Both the position numbers and the translations under genes were made by a program. Shown here in pieces: positions 1 to 13,800 of a stretch of 64,000 nt of DNA. Under the pieces are notes generated by a model. It did not search any database. It was given only the letters and a program-made list of their open reading frames with translations, and was not told where the DNA came from. Source of the DNA: Streblospio benedicti. Its lineage: Eukaryota; Annelida; Polychaeta; Spionida; Spionidae. Position 1 is the first letter of the stretch. Every line of letters begins with the position of its first letter. Where the stretch lies: contig CM032662.1 in NCBI GenBank assembly GCA_019095985.1, forward strand, positions 14,309,036 through 14,373,035, read 5' to 3'.

Positions 1-556
1 GTAATGCAAAGTGGAACCGTTTATATTAGGATACATTTGTTGAATTGGAAAGTAATAGGGCGTTAATAGGTTCCCAACATGTGGTTAAAGTGGAGTATTA
101 TAGTTTCTTTCTAGGCTTGATAATTGTACTAGAAAAATGAAGTGCTGGTTGATTAAGTGATGAATTTAATCATATTTTTAAAATATGTATGCCATAGATG
201 ATTCCTAAGTTGCAGCATTTGTGTACCTTTACATATTGTTGTATGAAAATATATCCATAATTGAAATGCTATCAAAGACATGGTTAATAACTGAACATTC
301 AATATACCGTTTTATTGCTTGCTCATCCTAGAATGAAATGTTGAATATGTTAAGTATAGCTATTCTTTAAGTTATGCAATCGATTACTCCTGAACCTTTT
401 AGGTATCAAAACTTTGTACAATACTTATACAATTTTAAGGAAAAGACAATGTCTCAAGACGTCTTAAGATTTGTTTTTCATTTTCTGTTATAAAGTTGAG
501 TGATCGGTTGTGTCTGACTGACTGACTATTTTAGTGATCGTCTGTAACTGTTTCAG
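1..556. other. Intron sequence upstream of E1
   Basis: AT-rich sequence with no splice-bounded open frame that continues the spectrin chain. It ends in a pyrimidine-poor tract and tttcag just before E1. No repeat family shared with the rest of the window was recognised. Confidence 0.6.
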
Positions 557-698
557 GCGGTAATTGCCAACATCGACGAGCATCGCGCGTCCGCCAAGTG
601 GCTACAGAAGACACTAGGCGAGCTGAAGAAGACAGCAAGTCCTGATGACGCGGCGCTCGAACAGAAACGCCTCGACAACATACTGCAGAGATACAAAG
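557..698 (+). CDS. SYNE1: E1: spectrin-repeat exon (C-like)
   Basis: Follows tttcag, ends before gtgcgt; enters in phase 0 and leaves in phase 1. Reads 47 residues with the helix-A tryptophan in ASAKWLQKTLGEL and the end LDNILQRYK, like the later C exons. No start codon, so it is internal. The next intron (699-1262) holds a direct duplication of about 50 bp near 785-870, related to sequence at 36.05-36.6 kb. Confidence 0.85.
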
Positions 699-3600
699 GT
701 GCGTGGGAAGGCTGGGGCAAATACAAGACTACTGAATGGAAATCCGTGAATGAGCACAAATTTTTATGAATGTGTTTATAAACATTTATCAATCAAACAT
801 CATGGAAACTTTCAAATAATAAAATACATTTATCATCAAACATCATGGAAACTTTCAAATAATAAAATGTATTTATCAGGAGCTCAACATTCAAAATATC
901 TTCAATGTATTTGTTTAAAATGTTTAGAAATTACATTATCAAAAACAGAATGTCTGCTCTATCAGCTGGTAGCGCAATATTTAAAAATGATACACGTAAT
1001 ATGTATCAAGTTGCGAGTTTGTATCACCATAAATGATCAATTCAGACAAAAGAATGCTGTGATTCCTCGTAATGCAATAATAAAGGACTCCTCTCACAGA
1101 CCAGCTGCTAGTCTATACAACTATTCCAAACTACACAACATTTCTCTCTACACTACTTCAATTCAATACCTTCGGGTACATGCGTCATGGCCCCTGGTGT
1201 AGTCATCAGCTGTGCAATATAAAGCGTATATGTAATTGTTCCATAATGTGCCCATGCTGTAGACCTGCTGCCTGCGGTGGAGCTGACCACGACGCGCTCC
1301 TCCATCGTGGTGCGTTGCCACGACTACAAGGAGGACCTGGAGCGCGACACGGAGTGGCTGCGCGTTGCCGCGGAGACGGCGGGCGCCGTGACGACCGAGG
1401 GAAGCGTGGCCGCCCTCGACGACCTCGCACAGGTGACAGATAGATTTTTTTTTAAATTTTATTTAAAGTCGATATATATTAAACAACAATAAACACAAGC
1501 TCTATAGAGCTTTTGATCAACATAATATTCTCACTTACTGTGTCTGTTTTTGTTTGTTAATTGGCCAACTTCGTCGTTGATTATCATGACAATGTTGAAG
1601 TGTCAACGTGATCAGGCCACAATATCGATTACCAGATTTAGAAAATGACTTTGGTAGTTGGACGTCCACTTTTACGCTTTGAGGCTGGTTAAACGTATAT
1701 GGCTGCCCATACATTCTAGAGAATTCAGAGATGTAGAGATATTATTAGTGACTGTTTCATTCTTCAATAACGGGAGGAGCTTGAGTAGAAAAAAATTCAC
1801 TTGCTATCTCATATGATTGCCTCCCTCACTAGCATCTCAGGGTCAAAATACTCGTGCTCTCAGCTCTTCAGCAGAATGGGAAACACTCGAAAATGAACTT
1901 ATTTCCCTGTTCAAAAATTGACAAATGTCTACAATTGGATACTAGCAAATGGTTGCTAAATCGTGACCCTGTCATGTAGTAGTCCATAGTTCACCCTCCA
2001 CTCTAGTAGTCCATAGTTCTGCTGGAGGAGCAGCGCTCTGACCCAGCTGGTCCCTAGCTCCCGCTCCAGCAGAAACTGGCCACTGGTCAGCAGCTGGTTG
2101 CCGCTGGCGACGCGCCCGAGTTCCTGGAAGCGGCGGTCAGCGACGTGGCTGGCAGACTGACCGAAACGCAGGACGCCGTGCAGGCCAACGTTGACAGGCT
2201 CAAGGTAAACATCATCGGTCTACGGGAATCTCTTTTTACAAGGCACATATATTCAGTGTTATAATATCTACCTGTGGGTTGGTAGTTGCTTTTTAGTGGA
2301 GAAATTCGCCAGGCTAGACTTACTCCAAAATGCAAAAACACCGTTTTCGACTCAGCATTGCTCGTATGTTAAAGCATACTGGGGCTTGTGATTGGTTGGA
2401 TTTTTACTCTCTGCATAAGAGGTTTGAATCAAAATATTGATTTGGGTATGAAGATGGTGGCAAACAGTTCTCTGCATCATTTGGATTTTATGTTGAATAA
2501 CATATATAGGACGTAGACTATGTTAATAATGATGGTAGGCACTGGCTCACCATTAGTCTAGAGAACTAGAGGATTAGAATGGAATACACAAAACATGCAA
2601 GCTTCATTGTATAAAGTGGATATGGTATATGAGGTGTGAAAACAAGCTACAAGCAGACAATTAAACAGCCATGGGGTGATATGGACAAAAACAAGGCTGT
2701 TGAATGAAATGGCCTCAGTAGAGTTTCATTTTTAGAATGAAGAAGGTTAGGAAAAGTAACATTTGTTGTATAATATTCATGTTAGAATTTAAATGGTTTA
2801 TAGATATTTTCAGTTTGGAACTTGTCCCTCCCATGAAAGAATATAACTCCTGAAATATCAGTTTTCATTTCAGGTTCTCTGATCATGCGTTGGAAACTTT
2901 TCATGTATTGAATAATGTTTCTTGAATTATAAGTGGATTGAAAACCTATAGAATTAAACTTGGTGTCTTAGTTTGATGTGAATTTGTGCATTGCAGAGTT
3001 TCAAACAGTTTTGGTTGTGACTGACCACTTGAAAATAACAAAAAAGTGACCAAACTGATAGTAACTGCACATAATGCTTTGTTTCACATTGTGGTGTGAT
3101 GCATAAATAACAGGCAAACTTTTTCACCATATTAATTAGTATAGCAGTTATTATTGCTTTACATGTTATGTTTGACAGAAGGCAAAATATTAACCAGACT
3201 TTACAAAACTATGCTGAATGTTAGACTTTGAACTCTTTCCGTGCAAAATACAGTAAAATGAGGTTTATAAGATGTATTATTCAAATTTAGTGTGTGATTC
3301 ATTGGAATCTCTCACAAGACCAGACCATCCACATAACGCATGCATGGAGGTTGTTGAAACAACTGAAGGCCTCTGTTTTTGATGTAATTAAACCCCAGTG
3401 AATAAAGTAAAGTTGATCTGTGATCTAATGCCAGCCACACGAATCTGCTTCAATCACCATACACCCATATATGTATATCATAATACAGTAAAACCTCTCT
3501 ATTAGGACCACCTTTGGGACCGGTGTTAGGTTGTCTCAATAGAGAGGTGGTCTTTATATAGAGGTTCGTTTTGGTAGCTTTATGAAGGTTTTGGACCGTG

Positions 3601-6600
3601 AAAGGTGGTCTTATTATAAAGATGGTCTCAATAGAGAGGTGGTCTTAATTGAAGCTTCTACTGTATGTATATTTCTATATAACATGTCACTCTATATGTA
3701 TCATCATCCGAAACAAAAACGCCTTAAAAATGTCTGATTTCACCCTCTATCCTCTGTCGTCGACAGCGCTCTCTGGCCGCGTGGGAGGAGTACGAGTCGA
3801 GCCGGCGCCGCCTCGGCGAGTTCCTGCGGCGCGCGGAGGTGGAGGCGGGACGTGGCGCCGGCGCCGCGCCCGCAGCCGGGCAGGAGGCGACAGAGCGCGA
3901 ACTCACCGCCAAGCAACAGGTACACCGCACACCAGACACCACGGGCCCACATCCATCACTCTGACTGTCAGATGTAAAATTGACCTCTGAAAAGTTTCAC
4001 CAGAGATTGGATTATCATAATTTATTAATTTATGTGACCTAATTCTTAATTTAACCTTTATATCGTGATTTTTCATGTGTAGACTATTCAAACCAGCAGG
4101 ATAGATGTGTATACTTCTATTTGTATTTTATAAGTATACTCTATTTGTATTTTATAAGCGTAGAAAAGTGCAAATCAGCCTGTGATTGGTCAGAATTTTT
4201 AATGAGAATAGCTATGCATCAGAAGTCTCTTCAGGACATCTGATACTCAGAGAGACATTCATGTAAAGGCATAAAATCAAAGTTTGAACAAAAAAATGTG
4301 AATCTAAAGCATTCAAATTTCAATGTACATGTACATAAACAATCATGAAACAGATCTTAAACGCCCACACATAAAATAGCCAAATGTTCATTAAATAGCC
4401 AAATTGTCAACCTAATAGCCCATGTGTGTTTAGGTGGTGGTATAGGGTAATAATTTTTTCATTTGAAATCAAGATATTGCCAATAATGTTAACTAATGAA
4501 GGCGAGTATGAATTCAGTATGGTAAATTGCAAGTCACTCACCTCATTTGGCTGTACAAGTGACATTCCCTGCGGTGGTGTACATGTCTGACCTTGACCCA
4601 CTAGGTGCTGGCGAGTGTGGAGGAGCACAAGGTTGTGCTAGAGACGATCGCGGAGCTGACGCCCCAGCTCGCCGAGACCGCCAGTGAGCAGCGTGCCACT
4701 CAACTCAACACAGAACTCACCACAGTCTCAGGTACAATACCCAGTCACACACTAAAGCTCTAGACCAAGTCACATGGTCAAACTCTAGACCAAGTCACGT
4801 GTTCAAATTCTAGTCTCAGTCAAATGCTCAAATTATAGACCCAGTCACAAGTACTTGAGAAAATTCAGTCAAAGGTATATACTAAACTCTAGACTCAATC
4901 ATAGGTCCATGTAAAAACTCACAACAAGACAGGTAAATGTACATGTTCAAGACCCTCTCATAGCAAGTACATACAGCAGCTATTTTGGTACAAATACACT
5001 CAAACTGGAGAAAATCAAAAGCAGTCACAGATCGTAGATGTAAAATCCACTCTAAATCGATCATATCATTAACTCTTAATGTAGTCAACAGTTACATGCC
5101 TCTAGACATAATTCGTCGGCCATATTGTTTGAACCAAGGCCCTCTTATGTCAATGTTGCTTTTTATCTCCTCCTTCAAGGTATATATAAAAACTATGCAA
5201 GTTAATTCAGCTCTAAACTGATCAGAATACACGACACGAGTGTCAATTTAGAGTGATACGCTCATCCATCCCCCTATCCTCCCCCTGTAGAGCGGTTGAC
5301 CTCGCTGGAGTCGCGGCTAACCTCCGCAACTTCTGCCCTCTCCGAGCGCCGCGCCGCGTGGGTCGCGTTCTCCGCCGGCACCGAGGAGTTCTCTGAGTGG
5401 CTCAGCGAGCGCCAGACAGCACTGGCACAGCTCCGCACCTCCAACCTGGCGCCAGACGAGCAGTTCGCGCAGGCCAAGGTTTGTACGCTTTTTTCTCTCT
5501 ACCTTTTTCACGTGTTATTTTTGTGGTTAAGATGTTTTTTACAATTTTTGCTGTGTTTTTGTAATGACTGGTTTGAGACATAGGTTATTGTTTGTATAAT
5601 ATAGGCCAAAGTGAATGTAATTTTCTTACTTTTTTGTTGAATTTACTTAGATCAGATAAAATGGACATATGTCCTTTCAAATACAAAGATTGAGGGGGAA
5701 ATGTAAAAAAAGGTTTAAAAATGGTTAAAATAAAATGGTGAAAATATTTGAAAGAAAAAAATTAAGATGACAATTTCTGACTAACTAATAACACCAGGTT
5801 GAAAACAATCTTAATAACGTGGAACAAGACAAAAACAAGAAATATGAAGAATACCACATTTTGGCAAGTTAAGCAACTTTGTTATTCAAAAATCATGCCT
5901 ACAATCCCGTATGTCCCCTGTCTAGGTGTCTTACTATTTTGCGGTCTTTATGGCTGGTTTGAGATATAGGTTATTGTTTGTATAGTATAGGCCATGGTGA
6001 ATACATTTTTCTTACATTCTTATATAACATGCTGAGTTTTGATGGAATGAACTGTCTTTTTAAACGCAACCACATTGCCCAAAGAATGGACATACATCCT
6101 TTCAAACATAAAACTTGCCTACAATCTGGTATGCCTCCTGTGTAGGTGGTGTGCGGTGAGATCTTCGACCACCACGCGGCCCTGGAGACGGTGGAGGACC
6201 AGTGTCAGGAGCTGACCGCCGGGCTGCGGTCCCGCGAGACCACCGCGGCCAAGACAAAGGTGAACACCGCATCAGGGCTGGTATCCTAATGACAAATCAA
6301 CGAGTACATGTGTATATATTTGTATTGGGTTCCATTATTCAAAATCATGATCAGCTGAAGAAGCTCTTGAGAGAGAGAGAAGGTCTTGTAAAATATAAAG
6401 TGACAGGTTCAAATAGGTAACTCTATAGTTGATCGTGTTAATGACAAATGTTTTTGTCCCGCCTTTTTTAGCAAACGCTGTCTTTATTAATCTGTTTAAA
6501 AGACGTCTTTCTTATGTTTGAACAATGATGTGAACCTAGAAATATTGTCTCCGAAGCCGATGTCCTCGGACATTGTTTTAGTACTATGCTTTCAAATAAT

Positions 6601-7788
6601 GAATTTTTAATCTAAACAAAGCTGCTTCCATTGCTCTCACGAAGTCTTAACACCAGACCATTGTCACCATCTCGCACCCTCCCTTTCAGGTGACGTCACT
6701 TCGCCGCCAATGGGAGCAGCTGTGCTCGACGGCCAAGTCTCAGTCGACGTCGCTCTCCTCGGACGTGTCTGCGTGGCACGAGTACCAGCACGGCGCCGCG
6801 CTGCTGGCGCCCTGGCTGGACCGCGCAGAGGCGACTCTGGCTGGCGACGACACCGGCGTCAGCGGCAGCCTCGATGATGCCAGCTCGCAGTGGGAGCAGC
6901 ACCAGGTGAGATGGCTGGTGACGGAGGATGGAAAGGGATAGGATTGAGTTTTTTTACCTTTGAGGACAAAGCATTGATTTTTGAACCGTAGATAAGGTTA
7001 ATTTTAGATGTGTGGGTGAGATAAAGAAATTTTTAATGATTTGAATGAGTGTAGTGCAGCTGACATATACCGTCATCTTTGCCCAATATAATGTAACCAA
7101 TATCTTTGAATGAATTTGTTGGTTAAAGTAGTACAATAGTAACACGATCCTCATGTTTATATGTTGTGACAAAAGATTCATGACAGGATGTAATTTTTTT
7201 TCCCAAGGATAATGCTATTGCTGTTTTATTGAAATCATTGATTATAATTTTATATTTTTAACTATTTGGAACTATTTATACCTTTAGTAAGATGAAGATC
7301 AAGAGGAAATAAATGAATTTATGAGACAATATAGGTCCATATGTAGTAAATAAGAGTAGATAGAATGTACCGAGTTCGATCCCTCTCACCCACTGCTGCG
7401 GTGTGTTTCCAGCTGTTTGTGGCCGAGCAGTCTGCGCAGCAGGCGGTGCTTGACCAGCTGCTGCTGACTGGCGGTCAGTTTGCGGACAAGCCGGGGGTGA
7501 GTGAGGAGCTGTCCGGGCTGCAGGCGCGGTGGGACGCGGTGGTCAGTCAGACGGAGGCGCGCACCGCCACACTACAACGGGCACTACAGGTGGGGGCTCC
7601 AGACACTCATACACATACAAAACACACAAATACACACATACACATACACACTCATACGCACACATATTCACGTGCACACACACATACATACACACACAGA
7701 TACACACACACACATACACTCATACCTACACACACAAAACATACACAAAACACACACGCACGCACACATATACATGTACACACATACA

Positions 7789-7820
<32 letters not shown>

Positions 7821-10800
7821 TACACATATCACACACACATGATAAATAAGTTCCCAGCGGGAACTACAGGTTGGGACTCAGGACACAAACGTATCTTCTC
7901 ACTCTCAATATCAATATCAATATCAATATAATGATATGAATATCAATTATCTACAACTGTATTTAATGTGTAGTATGTACAATTTCATTGTTGTGAATGT
8001 ACTTGCCTATATATTTCCATACACATATTTGCAAAGACAAACGTAATTCACCCAGCACGCCATACAGTAAATACTAATTTCGGGCCCTGTAGCGTTTCAT
8101 TTTATTGTTCTGCCCTCTGTTTCAAAAGTGGGAGAAGTCACTATTCCCTCCTCTTTTTTTGAGTATTGGAGAGTTATACATGAATTATATTCTCTGCTCT
8201 ATTTGTAGGCGTGGGAGAGTTACACGGCGGCGGCTGAGCGCGTGTCGACCTTGGCAAGTGACCTTGAGCAACGTGCACAGGAAGTGACACACGGCCGCCT
8301 CGGTGTGGAGACGGACACGGTCAACAGCTACATGGCCGACATCAAGGTACACCGGCCGACATGGATACTGACTCAAAAAAATATATCTGTAAAGTCATTT
8401 TTTGAACAATTACATCAAGCACTGATAAAGTTACTGAAAAGGATGTTGTTTATTGTGGATATTTACTAGTTTCTTGTACAATCAGTAAATATTAAAGCAT
8501 TTTCATTTCATTATTGTGAATTTACTCACCCCAGTCTAGTGTGCCGTTTATCAATGCCACAGTCAAAATCCATTATGCTACTGATGGCGGCAATAAACAC
8601 ATGGAGACAAAAAGGAAAAATGCTCTTTACTGAAACACCTGTAAAAACAGTATTATGCTGCAGTATTTTGAGGACTGATACAGTATCAGCTTTATGTGCA
8701 AATGAGTGACTAAGCACCACACATTATCGAGGGGGAAATATACCCTACCTCATTCTCAAATCTCAGCAAATATCAAGGGCCATTCTCATTAATTTTCTAA
8801 CCATTCTCATTTCACAATTTCACAGTTTCACAATTTCTCACAATTCTCAAAGAAAAGGGACCCCCATTATCATTTCTCATAAAAAATCAAGGGCCATTCT
8901 CACATCTCAAAATAGGTATATTTCCCCCTCATTATTCCCCATTCCCTGCGGTTCTAGTCGCTGCACGGTGATGTGTGTCGCCATGACGCCGACCTGGCGA
9001 CCCCTGCGGCGCGGCGGGCCGCTCTCGAGCCCTTCCTCACGCCCCTGGGGGCGGGGGACGTCACCACGGCGACCGAGAGTCTGCAGACCACGTGGGACGG
9101 AGTGAAGGCCAGCGTGGAAGAGCGCAAACAACAGGTCAGGACGCACGCCTTTAGAAATTAAAAAATTGATCTTAGTGGGGGGTTTTAAAGTTTAGGGTTC
9201 GAGTTTCCATGGTGGCTATGTGATATTGCCTTGTACAGTAGACTTGGAGAAAGAATCCTCTCTAATGGTTGCAATCTGCATAGTACTGTGGATTTCTATG
9301 ATTAACATATCAGACCAACGTCATATTGTTAGTCAGATGTTAACTAGAGTCCAAGAAGTAAAATTGTAGAGGGCATTTCATGTACAGAAGGTTTTCTATA
9401 TTCTGTACTTTGTTTTAGGGATGTGAGAATTTCACAACCAACCAACCCATGGGCCTTTAACTTAAAAATTGTCAATTCATTGGGAGGGCTTTTTACATGA
9501 ATGTGGTTTTAAAAATTGGACTTCAAATGGTTTAGATTTTTTATGCAGTAAAACATTGGGGGGTATTCCTGTACATGAATGAGCGCCTTCCAATGATTGT
9601 AGCTAGCATTCTACCTGTGAGTTTTTCACGATCACTGTCTACCTCAGACTGTGGAGCGCCAGGCGTTGGTGCGCAACTTCTGGAACCAGTGGGAGGACTA
9701 CGAGAAGAGTCTGACCGCCGTCCAGCGAGCGACCGACAGCACGCGCGAAATGTACGCAGACGACATGCCGGCACACATTGCTAATATACAGGTACGTGGC
9801 TCATATACTTATACAGGTACAAGATTGATAATGAGTTTGTTACGTCTAAAGGAGCTTAGGACATACAGAATGAAAAATGAATGAAGAATATTTACAATGG
9901 CTTCAATCACTCTCATTGGAGACTTTTATTTTTAATAAGTGACTTGATATGTTATTTCTAAGCAGAAAGTTCACAATTGACTAATTTTTAGTTGCATAAA
10001 TGTCAAATTTGTTAGTTTGTAAGCTATATTTTGCCACGTCTATAGCCCACTTGTAAATTAGCCTGTTAAGCGTACCCGTAGTAATCGTTGCCCCGTTGCC
10101 GTGGTTACAGAGCCTGCAGGCGGAGGTGGCTGAGCGGGAGCGGGACCTCGATCAGCTGAGCACGGAGCTGGCGGCGCTGGGCGAGGACTGCCCCGCCGCC
10201 GAGCGATCCAGGCTGGAGGAGCAGGTGGCGGGTTTCCGGGCTGCGGGTCGCGACCTCGCGGACACGCTCACACGCAGGGCGGAGGTCGCCGCAGAGTGGC
10301 AGGTAACGAACGCTCAAAGACTCAGTACATTAGAACCTCCAACTAAGACCACCTCTCTATTGAGACCACCTCTATACTAAGACCACTTTTCACCGTCTCA
10401 ATCCTTCGTACAGCTACCAGAATGAACCTCTGTAAAGACACCACCTCTCTATTGAGACCCCACCTAAGAATCGGCCTAAAGGTGGTCCTAATAGAGAGGT
10501 TCTACTGTACATTATACATTTAGAGTACAGTATAACCTCTTTATTAGGACCACCTTTGGGCCCAGTGTTAGGTGGTCTCAATATTAATAGAGACGTGGTC
10601 TCTATACAGAGGTTTGTTTTCGTAGCTTTATGAAGGTTTGAGACCGTGAAAAGTGGTCTGTTATAGAGGTGGTCTCATTTTAGAGGTGATCCTAATCGGA
10701 TATTCTACTGTACATTATACCCATTGTAAACAATGGCACTTGTCTATTAAGACTAAACCTTGGGCTGGCCTCGTGAGGCTATTGCCAACAAACAAAACAA

Positions 10801-13800
10801 TCACATTGTGGTATCTATCGATGGTCGCCATTGCACATTTAAATACGAAATTTCTACGAAATTCCTGATATCCTTAATGAGCACCAAAACCCTCCATATC
10901 TTTTCCGAAAAGTGGTAGTCTCTACCCCACCTAACTGCCTATCAATGAAAAATCCACATTTATTACTACTTCAAACTCTATCGAATCCTGCCTTCCACCA
11001 GGCGTACACGTCGACCCAGCAGTCTGCGGTGGAGCGGATCCGTGAGATCCAGGCGCGTCTGGAGCGGTCTGACCTGAGCGAGGCGGAGGTGGCGGCGCTG
11101 CGAGCCGAGCTGGCGGGGCTGCAGGCCGGGCTGGCCGAGTGGGATGGCGGCGGCGGACGCGCGGAGACACTCGACGCCATGGTCGCCGAGGCCGACACCG
11201 TCGTCAAGGTAACGGTCACGCGCCACCGATGTGTTGCATGGCATTGCTAATAGATTCCAATATGGTGTTCAGGTCTAGTTAGTACAAAAATGCATAATGG
11301 GATATGAGCATAATTAGGCAGGGTACATTGTGCTTGTCTAGAACATTATTATAAGGGTAATGGTCTGTTTTAGTGTGGGGTTAACACTAGCTTGCACAAG
11401 TAGTGTCTAAGCCTGCTTGAGGGAGCGTTAGCAAACAAGAGAATGCTAAGACACCACAAGTGCATAGCTAGTGTTAATTAAACACTAAAACAGACCATTG
11501 CTTTTTTATCTCCCCAGTTTAACAGAATTATTTAACTTGATGGTGTTTATTGTTCACAAAGTAGGGAGATAACCTAATCTCCTACAGCTCTTAACCATTC
11601 AGAATTGAGAATGAACTGTAAACTGGGGAGAATGACCATTATTGACCATTATGTTATAATTTGTGTTGTGATCGATGAACTAATGATGTCTCTGCACTCT
11701 GTGGTTCCAGGAGCGTGGTTCCGAGCGCCGCCTTCGCCTGGCGTCCGAGCTTCGCGCTCTCACCGGCTCCGTCGGCCGCACCTCTGCACTCCTCGAGCAG
11801 AAGACGGAGAAACTGGCGCGCACCGCCGACCTGTGGGAACGCTTCAGCGCACGCCACGCAGAGGTCACGGCAGCGCTGGAGGTCACCAAGAAACACGTGA
11901 GTGCGCGGGTTTTGCCCATTAAAAAAAAAGCATTCCTCTTCAATTGACAATTTTAAAACATTTATTTCAACCCCAAGGTTCAGGGGCGTGTAGATGGAAA
12001 TGTTTGTGCACGATTTAATTTGCAAATTTCGTGAGTAGGTGCAAAAACGCAGACTTAAATACATGTAGTCAGCAAACATTAATAGCCTATGTAAAGTAGG
12101 TGCAGGATGGACCAAAATCGCAAAATTAAATAGTCACAAAATAATATACACAAAAATCGTAAAATTTAATAGCCACGAAATATTCTAGTTTTACAGTTAT
12201 GGTACGTATTTTCTAGAAGTCTGATTTGTTGTTATATTAAACTACTGATCGATGCATTGGTAGTAAAATGGTTATTAAAGTAGAGTCTGATACGAGCTGT
12301 GTTGTTGTGTTGTAGATTGGCCAGCAGCGGTTACAGCAGTCGTCACTAGGCGGCGTGCAGCATCTCGCAGATGAGGTACGGGCTATATTTGTTAGGCTTT
12401 TGATTTTAAAGTATTAACCATTTGAATCAAGATGAGTTGTGGCGTTCAAAAAAGTGTCCATTTGATAAATGTGGCCATGTTTCTAAATGCTTTCACGTTC
12501 CATATAACACGATTATATGCCGTATCTATATGCCTATTACAGTCATATTCATGTTAGTACAGTAGAACGTCTATTGAGACCACACATGCCTCAAGTGGTC
12601 TCAATACAGAGGAGTTAATGTGAAATTATTATTATTATTATTATGTATAATTTTTCTTTCTGTACAGCGCACTTAAATTCCTATTTGAGAAGTAGTAGCG
12701 TATGTTGTATTGTATTGTATGATGTCTTTGAAAAAATTGTCCAATAGACCAGGTCACTCTAGCGATGTGGACCTCTTATTTTGAGCTGTTTTTCTACCCT
12801 GTTAGATCCGGCAGCAGCAGCAGCAGCTAGCTAGCCACCAGGCAGCCCTGCAGGAGCTAGGGGAGCTGGGCCGGCAGCTGGGGGCCTCCGCGCCCCCCGC
12901 ACAGGCTGGGCAGGCCCAGGCCGACCTCCAGGCCACGCAGGCACGCTGGGACCAGGCCACGGACACGCTACGCGAGAAGTACGCGCACTGCTCCAAGGTG
13001 AGACGGGGGATTTGTTCTTTTGATGAATTAGTACAGTGTATAATTGTATATTATCGTCTGATCGCTGACTGCTATATGTTTATGTTTAGAAGTACGCTCA
13101 CTGCTTCAAGGTGAGATGCTTCAGCTTTGTTCTTTTGATAAAAGTGTATGGTGTTTATTATCTTCTGACAGCTTTGATAGTAAAAAAATAGCTTCCTTCT
13201 GTTTTATAGATTTTATTGATAAAGGTTAGATATATCTCATACTTGATGTGTCCATCAAGATCATTTTTCCAATGTTTATGTTCCTATTTCAAGTTAAATT
13301 GGTTATATATATTGGTGGTCATAGCCGACACATGTTGAACTGGTAGATACATATATTTTGTGACACAATGTCCACGTGTGTATGTGTTCATCATGTTGTT
13401 ACATGGCAGGTTTTTATGTTCACACCACAAATCGAAAATGTTATCACACGAGTTGACATTATATTCACAACAATGGTACATTGTTTCAGGTTTATATTTG
13501 TGACACTACTACTCACATTTCAACAAAAACTTGACATTGTGGCTCCCTTCACGAGCAGCAACGTCAAGTTTTTGTTGAAATGTGAGTAATAGTGTCACAA
13601 ATATAAACCTGAATGGATATTCCTACTACTAATAATAGTTTACATAAAGATAATGGTACATTGTGTTGTTACAATGTAAATGTGTTGACATTATGTTCAC
13701 GCCATGAGTGCCTTGTGTCAGGTGGTGACGTTGTGGCAGCAGCTGACCGAGTCGCACGCCGCAGTGGACTCCGCACTCCAGCGGGCCGCGCCGGCGCTTG

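Noticed and set aside
7365-7931. Long open frames rich in His and Thr on the plus strand
   Set aside because: They are translations of the CA microsatellite joined to E9; only 7413-7589 fits the spectrin chain and is bounded by splice sites.
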